Shown one piece after another: positions 58,078 through 64,000 of a stretch of 64,000 bases of DNA. The DNA is from Leucobacter weissii. GTDB lineage: Bacteria; Actinomycetota; Actinomycetes; Actinomycetales; Microbacteriaceae. The DNA lies in assembly GCF_017565745.1 (NCBI RefSeq), contig NZ_JAGDYM010000013.1, positions 124,001 through 188,000 on the forward strand, in the 5' to 3' direction. Every line of letters starts with the position of its first letter. Position 1 is the first letter of the stretch. The notes below the pieces were generated by a model that was not told where the DNA came from, searched no databases, and worked only from the letters and a program-made list of their open reading frames with translations. Both the position numbers and the translations under genes were made by a program.

Positions 58078-59433
58078 TCAGCCGTTCTTCTCGGTCGTCT
58101 CCGCTTCTTCGACGATCTCCTCGGCCTCGTCCAGCACCTCGGCGACCTCTTCATCGTCGATGGCGGTGAACTCGCTCAGATCGACCGGGTTGCCCTGCTG
58201 ATCGACCACTTCGGCCTTCGACAGCGCGATCGCGAGGGCCTTGTTCCGGGTGACCTCGCCGACGACCACGCCCATCTGGCCGCCCTGGCTCAGCGCCTGC
58301 AGGAACTGGCCCGGCTCCATGCCGTACTGCTGCGCCGACTGGAAGATGTACTGGGAGAGCTCGTTCTGCGTCGGGGTGACGCCCTCGGCCTCGACGATCG
58401 CGTCGAGCAGGAGCTGCAGCGCGAGCTGCTTCTCCGCGGACTTGCGGACCTCCGCCCGATGCTCGTCGTCCTCGAGACGGCCCTCGCCCTCGAGGTGGCG
58501 GTGCACCTCCTCCTCGACGAGCTCCTCGGAGACCGGAATCGCGGCCTGCTCGATGAGGGTTTCGGTGAAGAGATCGCGCGCCTGGCGCCCCTGAGCGAAC
58601 ACGGCCGCCTGGCTCACCTGCTGGGAGAGGCTCTCGCGCAGCTCGACGATGGTGTCGAACTCGCTCGCGAGCTGGGCGAACTCGTCGTCCGCCTCGGCGA
58701 GCTCGCGCTCCTTGACCGCGGTGATCTCGACCTCGACCTCGGCGTCGCGGCCCTCGTGCTCGCCGCCGAGCAGCTGCGAGGTGAAGGTGGTGCGCTCGCC
58801 AGCGGTCAGCGTCTCGACGGCCTCGTCGAGCCCCTGCAGCATGTTGCCGGCGCCGACCTCGTAGGAGACGCCGTCCGCCTGGTCGACCTCTTCGCCGTCG
58901 ATGCGCGCGACGAGGTCCAGCTCCACGAAGTCGCCGGTCGCGGCGGCCCGCTCGACCGTCTTCAGCGTGCCGAAGCGCTCGCGCAGCTTCGTCAGCTCGT
59001 CCTCGACCGCGGCCTCGTCGACGACCACGTCGTCGACGACGATCTTCAGCCCTTCGTACTCGGGCAGCTCGAACTCCGGCTTCGCCTCGACCTCGAAGGC
59101 GAGGAGGATCTCGCTCGACGGGTCCTTCACGTCGAGCCACTGCTCGACATCTGCGGTCGGGCGGCCCATCGGCACCGTGCCCGTCTCCGCGAGCGCGGCC
59201 TGGAAGAAGTCGTCGAGCGAGGAGTTGACGGCCTGCTCGACGACCGCCTCGCGGCCGAGTCGCTGATCGATGATCGGCGCGGGCACGTGCCCCTTGCGGA
59301 AGCCGGGGATCGACACCTGCTCCGAGAGCGTCTTGTAGGCCTGCGCGAGATGGGGTTCGAGATCGTCCAGCGTCAGTGCGACGGTGAGCTTCACCCGGGT
59401 CTCGTTCAGCTTCTCAGCGTTGGTCTTCGGCAA
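58078..59433 (-). CDS. tig: Trigger factor
   Basis: A 451-residue ribosome-bound chaperone and prolyl isomerase. The ribosome-binding signature is GFRKGHVP, the FKBP-type domain spans about 155-245 ([28 protein letters not shown]), and the helical C-terminal arm ends in an acidic tail. The start is TTG, supported by AGAGG five nt upstream and by the normal N-terminus. -10 GATACT lies at 59450-59445. The gene precedes clpP1-clpP2-clpX, the usual order. Confidence 0.95.
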   Translation of the reverse strand: MPKTNAEKLNETRVKLTVALTLDDLEPHLAQAYKTLSEQVSIPGFRKGHVPAPIIDQRLGREAVVEQAVNSSLDDFFQAALAETGTVPMGRPTADVEQWLDVKDPSSEILLAFEVEAKPEFELPEYEGLKIVVDDVVVDEAAVEDELTKLRERFGTLKTVERAAATGDFVELDLVARIDGEEVDQADGVSYEVGAGNMLQGLDEAVETLTAGERTTFTSQLLGGEHEGRDAEVEVEITAVKERELAEADDEFAQLASEFDTIVELRESLSQQVSQAAVFAQGRQARDLFTETLIEQAAIPVSEELVEEEVHRHLEGEGRLEDDEHRAEVRKSAEKQLALQLLLDAIVEAEGVTPTQNELSQYIFQSAQQYGMEPGQFLQALSQGGQMGVVVGEVTRNKALAIALSKAEVVDQQGNPVDLSEFTAIDDEEVAEVLDEAEEIVEEAETTEKNG

Positions 59434-59503
59434 TTTGACCTCTCAGTATCAGGTTCGGTGCTGCGTGCACGATGATCGGCGCGCCGGGTTTGTCCGGCAC
59501 GTG

Positions 59504-59578
59504 TCGGGGCGACAGGATTCGAACCTGCGACCTCCCGCTCCCAAAGCGGGCGCTCTAGCCAAGCTGAGCTACGCCCCG
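59504..59578 (-). tRNA. tRNA-Pro (UGG anticodon)
   Basis: A complete 75-nt cloverleaf on the minus strand. The acceptor CGGGGCG pairs with CGCCCCG, the anticodon stem CCCGC/GCGGG carries the loop TTTGGGA (anticodon TGG, proline), and the T-loop is TTCGAAT. CCA is not encoded. Confidence 0.95.
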
Positions 59579-59662
59579 CGAGCAGACAACCCTGCAAGTC
59601 TAGCGGAATGCGGCCGCGGCGCGCGCAGCTCCGACCCCAGCGGCGCGCGCGGCCGCCGGATC

Positions 59663-61072
59663 TCAGTGCCTCGGATCGCGGATCGCGGCGTAGAAGAGCG
59701 GCCACTCGCTCTCGGCGTGGCCGATCGTGAAGAGGAAGGGCCGGTCGAAGTGGACGGACGCCTCGGTCGCCGGGGCGGACTCCATATGCACTCCGAGCTC
59801 GGTCACCGCCGCGGCGACCGTGCCCTCCTCGTCGACGCGCAGCACCGCCTGCTGGGCGGCCTGCTCCAGGCAGAGATCCCCCGGCTCGAGTGCGATGCCC
59901 GAGAGGTCGGCCTCACCGCTGCTGCAGAGGGTCGAGTCGATCCCCAGATCCGCGATCAGCCCGCTGTCGATCAGATCGAGCGGCTCATCGCCCGAGATGT
60001 CGAGGGTCGGAAGAGTGAGATCGAGCACGATGGGATCCGCGGCGCCGAGCGCCCGCGTCGCCTGGGCCAGTAGCTCGGGCGACGCCTCCGAGGGATCGGT
60101 TCCCGCGGGCGGCAGCAGCAGGTCGGCGTGGGCGCCCTCCTGGTAGGGCAGCCGCACGCCCACCCAGCCGCCGTCGAGCTCCGCATAGGCGAAGGGCGCC
60201 TCGTCGCTGCCCATCGTCTCGACCTGGATCATGCTGCCGTCGGCGAGCGTGAACGCCTGGTCCCGGGTGAGCGTCGAGCTGAAGGGCGTCTGCCACCGCG
60301 CGGCGAGGAGGATCGCATCCTGCAGCACGACGCGGAGAAACGGGTGCGGCTGTATCGCCGATTGCTCGATCAGCCCGCCCGTGTGATGCTCCACCCACTC
60401 GTCGAGCACCGCCTTGCCCGCGTCGGAGGTGAGATCCGCCTGCTGCACGCCGGCGTCGAAGCCGTCGGCGAGCGCGTCGAGGTAGCTCTCGTGCACCTCG
60501 AACCCCTCGTGCACCACCACGTTGTTCGCGAGGTGGAGGATCGGCCGTTCCGGCAGTTCCTCTGCGGTCGCCTCGGCGGGATCGCCGTCGAGCTCGAGCA
60601 CCGATCGCTGCAGCGCGGCGAAGGCGTCGCGCCGGTCCTCTCCGCTCGCTCCGAGCGCGTCCTCGAGTTGCTGGAGGCTCTTCGCCCTCGCTCCGTCGGA
60701 GAGCATCGCGAGCGCCGTGGCGAGGCTCGCAGGGGATACCACGACGTTGCCGTCCTCTGCGCCGGCCGAGAGGGCGGCGAGGCCGATCGCGCTCGTCGCC
60801 GCGACGACGTCCTCCACGGCGTCGGTCTCGTCCAGGTCCGTATCGCGCATCGACACTCCCTCGGCTCGCACGGCGCCCGTGGCCGCCGGGTCGGCGCCGG
60901 GCGCGGCAGCGCACGCGCTCAGAGCGAGCAGCGGCACGAGCAGGACGAACGTCAGTGGTCGTCGAGCGCTGAACGGCAGCGCCGTCCGCCCGGCCGAGCG
61001 CGCTTCGAAGGCGAGTGCTCTCCTGTTTCGCATGGCGATCATCCCCGATTCTCGGTCGTCGGGAGTCATCAT
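59663..61072 (-). CDS. Serpin family lipoprotein (predicted inhibitory protease inhibitor)
   Basis: A 469-residue predicted lipoprotein, numbered from the ATG at 61072. The signal peptide ends at LALSAC (Cys54 lipidated). The serpin signature VHFDRPFLFTI is at 440-450, and the inhibitory hinge EEGTVAAAVT is at 415-424. Counting from the hinge, the P1 residue is Glu431 and P1' is Ser432, so the target may be a Glu-specific protease; the loop is about three residues longer than in antitrypsin, so this count is uncertain. Serpins trap serine proteases in a covalent complex and are uncommon in bacteria. The start is uncertain: ATGs at 61069, 61042 and 61033 are also in frame. Confidence 0.88.
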   Translation of the reverse strand: MMTPDDRESGMIAMRNRRALAFEARSAGRTALPFSARRPLTFVLLVPLLALSACAAAPGADPAATGAVRAEGVSMRDTDLDETDAVEDVVAATSAIGLAALSAGAEDGNVVVSPASLATALAMLSDGARAKSLQQLEDALGASGEDRRDAFAALQRSVLELDGDPAEATAEELPERPILHLANNVVVHEGFEVHESYLDALADGFDAGVQQADLTSDAGKAVLDEWVEHHTGGLIEQSAIQPHPFLRVVLQDAILLAARWQTPFSSTLTRDQAFTLADGSMIQVETMGSDEAPFAYAELDGGWVGVRLPYQEGAHADLLLPPAGTDPSEASPELLAQATRALGAADPIVLDLTLPTLDISGDEPLDLIDSGLIADLGIDSTLCSSGEADLSGIALEPGDLCLEQAAQQAVLRVDEEGTVAAAVTELGVHMESAPATEASVHFDRPFLFTIGHAESEWPLFYAAIRDPRH

Positions 61073-61161
61073 TCGCCCCCACTCAGTAGTGTCCGCGCCC
61101 GCTGAAAACGTCTCAGCTTTGCGGTCCGGGGGCTGTGACGCGCACGGAGGCCTCGGAACGG

Positions 61162-61189
61162 AGTGGAGGGGCTGACGGGAATCGAACCC
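61162..61189 (-). pseudogene. Duplicated 3' end of tRNA-Gly (att-like remnant)
   Basis: 28 bp identical to 61315-61342, which is the T-loop, acceptor, CCA end and two flanking bases of the intact tRNA-Gly. No D-arm or anticodon arm is left, so it is not a tRNA. It lies 153 bp from the matching part of the real gene. Such duplications are left by elements that integrate in the 3' ends of tRNA genes. Confidence 0.85.
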
Positions 61190-61293
61190 CGCTCGCGCGC
61201 TCGGAGCAAAGCGACGCATTGCGCGCGCACGGCGCCGGACGCGGTGACGTGCCCGGTTCCGGGTTCACGATGGGCCGGGAAGCCCCGAAGCGA

Positions 61294-61312
61294 GGAAAGC
61301 CGACGGCTTTCC
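61294..61312 (-). terminator. Terminator of tRNA-Gly
   Basis: A 9-bp stem GGAAAGCCG / CGGCTTTCC with a 1-nt centre (8 bp with a 3-nt loop is more realistic), 4 nt after the CCA end of tRNA-Gly. Confidence 0.65.
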
Positions 61313-61316
61313 GAAG

Positions 61317-61390
61317 TGGAGGGGCTGACGGGAATCGAACCCGCGTAACCAGTTTGGAAGACTGGGGCTCTACCATTGAGCTACAGCCCC
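61317..61390 (-). tRNA. tRNA-Gly (UCC anticodon)
   Basis: A 74-nt cloverleaf including an encoded CCA. Acceptor GGGGCTG pairs with CAGCCCC; the anticodon stem CCAGT/ACTGG holds CTTCCAA (anticodon TCC, glycine). Its 3' 28 bp occur again at 61162-61189. Confidence 0.95.
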
Positions 61391-61483
61391 GCGACCGTCC
61401 GGGGACGGCGTGGGTGTTCGTCGGTCTCACTGCGAAAACCCTCACATGAGATCGATGCTCCGCCGATCCGTCTGAGGACTCCG

Positions 61484-61556
61484 CTCCCCCGGCTGGGCTC
61501 GAACCAGCGACATCCTGATTAACAGTCAAGCGCTCTGCCAACTGAGCTACAGGGGA
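61484..61556 (-). tRNA. tRNA-Asn (GUU anticodon)
   Basis: A 73-nt cloverleaf. Acceptor TCCCCTG pairs with CGGGGGA (one U-G pair); the anticodon loop CTGTTAA gives anticodon GTT, asparagine. CCA is not encoded. It is followed at 93 bp by tRNA-Gly on the same strand. Confidence 0.95.
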
Positions 61557-61741
61557 CCATTGCACGGCGACACGAGTCGCGCGTTTGCAACGCCGATCAG
61601 CCTACCAAAACAGCACGCCCCCGACAAATCTCGCCGCCGCGCGCGTCGTCGTCAACCGCCGCTCGGAAGAGGACGGGAAGGAGGTATCGGGCGCGTGCGC
61701 GCGGAGCGGAGCGGGCGAATCCGATACGGGGCTTCGACGGA

Positions 61742-62590
61742 TCAGGCTTCGGCGACCTCGTCGTAGGCGGTCGCGCGCAGGGCCTGGGCGAGCTGCCGCA
61801 CGTAGCCGTGGTCGGCCTGGCGGAAGATCTCGTCGATGTCCCCCTCGCCGACGACGCGACCCTGCTGCATCACGAGCACCTTCTGGCCGAGCGCTTCGAG
61901 CATCCCGATGTCGTGGCTCACCAGCACGAGGGTCGCACCGGAGCGCTCTCGATACCAGCCGAGCAGGTCGACGATGCGGGGGCGGTTGTTGGCGTCGACC
62001 CCGAGCGTCGGCTCATCGGCGAAGTAGACCGCCGGGCCGAGGATGATGGATCGCATCACCGCGACGCGCTGACGCTGCCCTTTGGAGAGTTCGTAGGGGT
62101 ACTCCTGGAGCTTGCTGAGCGGCAGGCCGACGATGTCCATCATCTCCGCGATCTGCTCGCCCAGCAGTTCCCGGTCGAAGCGCTTGTTGCGTTCCACGAT
62201 CGGCGAGAGCAGAATGTCGCCGACGTTCAGGTCGGGCGCCAGCGTGGCCCCGGCATCCTGTGCGAGGTGCCCGACGTGGGCGGTCAGTCTCGTGCGAGCA
62301 CGGCGTCCGATCCCGCGCAGCTGCACGCCGAGCACCTGGGCCTCGCCGCCGTTGACCCGGATGCGGGAGGCCTTCTCGCCGGCCTCATCGCCTCTGCCCG
62401 CGAGGAATCGGGTCAGGGTGGATTTTCCCGAGCCGCTCTCGCCGAGCAGGGCGAGCACGCTCCCCTGCCGGATCTCGAAGCTCACTCCCTCCACGGCGGT
62501 GAAGGCGCTGCCGCCCGAGTGGGCAGGGTAGCCCAGGGACAGGTCCGAGACGGCGATCGACGGATCGGCGTCTCGTGCGGGATCGGCCAT
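61742..62590 (-). CDS. Orphan Opp/Dpp-type ABC ATP-binding protein
   Basis: A 282-residue ABC ATPase. Walker A is GESGSGKST (50-58); the oligopeptide/nickel importer hallmark is QDAGATLAPDLNVGDIL; the signature is LSKGQ (168-172) instead of LSGGQ; Walker B is VYFADEP (188-194); His226 is the switch. No permease, binding protein or second ATPase is nearby: dnaG is upstream and tRNA genes are downstream. I start at the ATG at 62590 (GAGGAG seven nt upstream); a TTG 18 nt earlier is possible. Substrate unknown. Confidence 0.85.
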   Translation of the reverse strand: MADPARDADPSIAVSDLSLGYPAHSGGSAFTAVEGVSFEIRQGSVLALLGESGSGKSTLTRFLAGRGDEAGEKASRIRVNGGEAQVLGVQLRGIGRRARTRLTAHVGHLAQDAGATLAPDLNVGDILLSPIVERNKRFDRELLGEQIAEMMDIVGLPLSKLQEYPYELSKGQRQRVAVMRSIILGPAVYFADEPTLGVDANNRPRIVDLLGWYRERSGATLVLVSHDIGMLEALGQKVLVMQQGRVVGEGDIDEIFRQADHGYVRQLAQALRATAYDEVAEA

Positions 62591-62608
62591 GGCGCGCTCC
62601 TCGTGCAA

Positions 62609-62634
62609 ACTTCAAGGTGTTGTTCAACCTTAAT
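62609..62634. promoter_or_regulatory. Possible operator upstream of orphan ABC gene
   Basis: An imperfect inverted repeat, TTCAAGGT and ACCTTAA around GTTGTTCA, in an AT-rich patch between the end of dnaG and the ABC gene. It overlaps the last codons of dnaG. Regulator unknown. Confidence 0.35.
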
Positions 62635-64000
62635 CCACGCGCAGCGCTCGGCGCGCGGATTCGAGCGCGGTGAGTTGCTCCTGGATGCGGCGCGACCCGG
62701 GATCGCCGGGATCCCCGACGCGCTGCATGCGTGCGACGAGTTCGTTCTTCAACGCGAGGAGATCCCGATCGAGCAGCGAGACCACCACGCCCCGGGCGTA
62801 GCCCGCGAGCCGCTCGGGGTTCTGCCTCGGCACCGGCATGGGCGCGAGACCGAGTTCTCGGACGAGTCCCCGGTGCGATTCCGGGGTCGCCGCGAGCACC
62901 CGCTCGAACCAGCCCGGCTGGTCGAGTCCCGGCAGCGCCCCGGCCACCGCGTCCCGCGCCACGCGGAGCGAGGGGTCTCCGATCTCCGCGGTGACCGCCT
63001 GAGCCATCAGCTCGGCGCCCACCCGCGGACCCTCCTGCAGCATCGCCATGAGCGCGTCGCGTTCCAACCGGACCGACGGATGATCCGGCAGGGAGGACAG
63101 GCCGATCCTCGGAGCGGCCGGCGCGGCGGGATCCGGCTGCGCTCCGGAGGCGGCGCGCGGAGCCGGGGGCGGCGGCCCGGGCGCGCTCCCGCGGGCGGCC
63201 GCCGCCCGGACCGCCTGCTGCACTTCAGCGAGCTCGGTGCCGAGCATGCGGGCGAGCTCGCGCGTGTACCCCGGGCGCACCGCGGGATCCTTGATCTCGG
63301 CGATGATCGGCGCCGCGGCCCGCAGCGCCGAGACCCGGCCCTCGACGCTGTTGAGATCGAAGCGCCCGACCGCCTGGCGCAGCGCGAAGGCGAAGAGCGG
63401 CACCTTGCGGGTGAACAGCTCGCGCACCGCCTCGTCGCCGCGGCGCAGGCGCAGATCCGCCGGATCGAGCCCGTCGGGAGCGACCGCCACATAGGTCTGC
63501 GCGCTGAAGCGCTTCTCCTCGGCGAAGGCGCGCAGCGCCGCCTTCTGCCCGGCTTCATCGGGGTCGAAGGTGAACACCACCTCGGCGGCCGCGTCGTCGC
63601 CCATGATCCGGCGCAGCACCGTGATGTGCTCCTTGCCGAAGGCCGTGCCGCAGGTGGCGACGGCGGCCTCCTCCCCCGCCAGGTGGCAGGCCATCACGTC
63701 CGTGTAGCCCTCCACGACGACCGCCCGGTGCCCGCGGGAGATCGCCTTCTTCGCCAGGTCGAGTCCGTAGAGCACCTGCGCCTTGCGATACACGGGGGTC
63801 TCGGGGGTGTTGAGGTACTTGGGCCCGTTGTCGTCGTCGTAGAGCTTGCGCGCGCCGAAGCCGATCGTCTGCCCGCTCGTGTCGCGGATGGGCCAGAGGA
63901 TCCGCCCGCGGAAGCGGTCGTAGACGCCGCGCTGCCCCTCGGAGACGAGACCGGCGGCCACCAGCTCCTGTCTGGTGAAGCCCTGCGCGGTGAGGTGCTT
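62630..64000 (-). CDS. dnaG: DNA primase DnaG (C-terminal part; runs off the window)
   Basis: The C-terminal 456 residues or so of DNA primase; the 5' end lies beyond position 64000. The TOPRIM core is visible (VVVEGYTDVMACH with its catalytic Glu, and FTFDPDEAGQKAA), preceded by the ARKLYDDDNGPKYLNTPET region of the RNA polymerase domain. A Pro/Ala-rich linker separates it from the helicase-binding C-terminal domain. It makes the RNA primers for replication. Confidence 0.94.
   Translation of the reverse strand, partial: KHLTAQGFTRQELVAAGLVSEGQRGVYDRFRGRILWPIRDTSGQTIGFGARKLYDDDNGPKYLNTPETPVYRKAQVLYGLDLAKKAISRGHRAVVVEGYTDVMACHLAGEEAAVATCGTAFGKEHITVLRRIMGDDAAAEVVFTFDPDEAGQKAALRAFAEEKRFSAQTYVAVAPDGLDPADLRLRRGDEAVRELFTRKVPLFAFALRQAVGRFDLNSVEGRVSALRAAAPIIAEIKDPAVRPGYTRELARMLGTELAEVQQAVRAAAARGSAPGPPPPAPRAASGAQPDPAAPAAPRIGLSSLPDHPSVRLERDALMAMLQEGPRVGAELMAQAVTAEIGDPSLRVARDAVAGALPGLDQPGWFERVLAATPESHRGLVRELGLAPMPVPRQNPERLAGYARGVVVSLLDRDLLALKNELVARMQRVGDPGDPGSRRIQEQLTALESARRALRVD

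Noticed and set aside
61113-61565. Open frame of about 150 codons across tRNA-Gly and tRNA-Asn.
   Set aside because: Translation of tRNA genes; sequences like SGVRFPSAPP are well-known false products.
61684-61727. Terminator after the orphan ABC gene (GTATCGG/CCGATAC).
   Set aside because: Arms are only 7 bp with a 30-nt loop, too weak to call with confidence.

Overview
The window is a gene-dense, very GC-rich chromosomal segment of an actinobacterium. RbpA, WhiA, paired ClpP1/ClpP2, a T-box before ileS, an Opp/Dpp-type ABC ATPase beside dnaG and many leaderless genes (TANNNT hexamer followed by 6-7 nt and then the start codon) all point to Actinomycetota. The order sufBDC / ctaA / ctaB-tkt-tal-pgi / rbpA-secG-tpiA-pgk / whiA-rapZ-uvrC-uvrA-uvrB is that of Micrococcales, most likely Microbacteriaceae; a Leucobacter-like organism is my best guess (inference, no search was run). 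Nearly all of the window is core genome.

Layout. 1-5.8 kb: an ABC ATPase, a SerB-like phosphatase, a PEP-mutase-family enzyme, FabG, and a DUF3099 / zinc-binding small protein / SURF1 operon, then a cutinase-like lipoprotein. 5.8-11.7 kb (minus strand): the Fe-S assembly operon sufB-sufD-Rieske ferredoxin-sufC-DUF59, then an ABC-F gene behind a leader built from a 54-bp tandem terminator repeat. 11.9-16.5 kb: ctaA, a YbjN protein, a DUF485/solute-sodium symporter pair and ctaB; with SURF1 these serve haem A and cytochrome oxidase assembly. 16.6-24.3 kb: tkt-tal-pgi, rbpA, secG, tpiA, pgk. 24.3-33.5 kb (minus): sodA, whiA, rapZ, uvrC and uvrA (with a LexA-type SOS box); a crcB pair on the plus strand; a TetR regulator. 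33.6-37.8 kb: uvrB, 3-methyladenine glycosylase, MarR and a membrane protein. 37.9-43.6 kb: a serine-hydrolase lipoprotein and a MoxR-DUF58-transglutaminase operon. 43.7-50.7 kb (minus): a YcaQ-type glycosylase and the ileS-folC-DUF4233-ndk operon under a translational T-box; valS runs divergently. 54.7-59.4 kb: a small lipoprotein, clpX, clpP2, clpP1 and tig. 59.5-64 kb: tRNA-Pro, a secreted serpin, tRNA-Gly with a duplicated 3' end, tRNA-Asn, an orphan ABC ATPase and the 3' part of dnaG.

The most notable points are: a putative inhibitory serpin lipoprotein; an abcF leader with duplicated intrinsic terminators and a small upstream ORF ending inside one of them; loss of gap and of zwf-opcA-pgl from their usual places in the glycolytic/pentose-phosphate cluster (sodA, with its own promoter and terminator, sits where gap is expected); a partial tRNA-Gly duplication that looks like an att scar; and a family of three long imperfect palindromes in intergenic regions. 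I did not find a clearly new multi-gene system.
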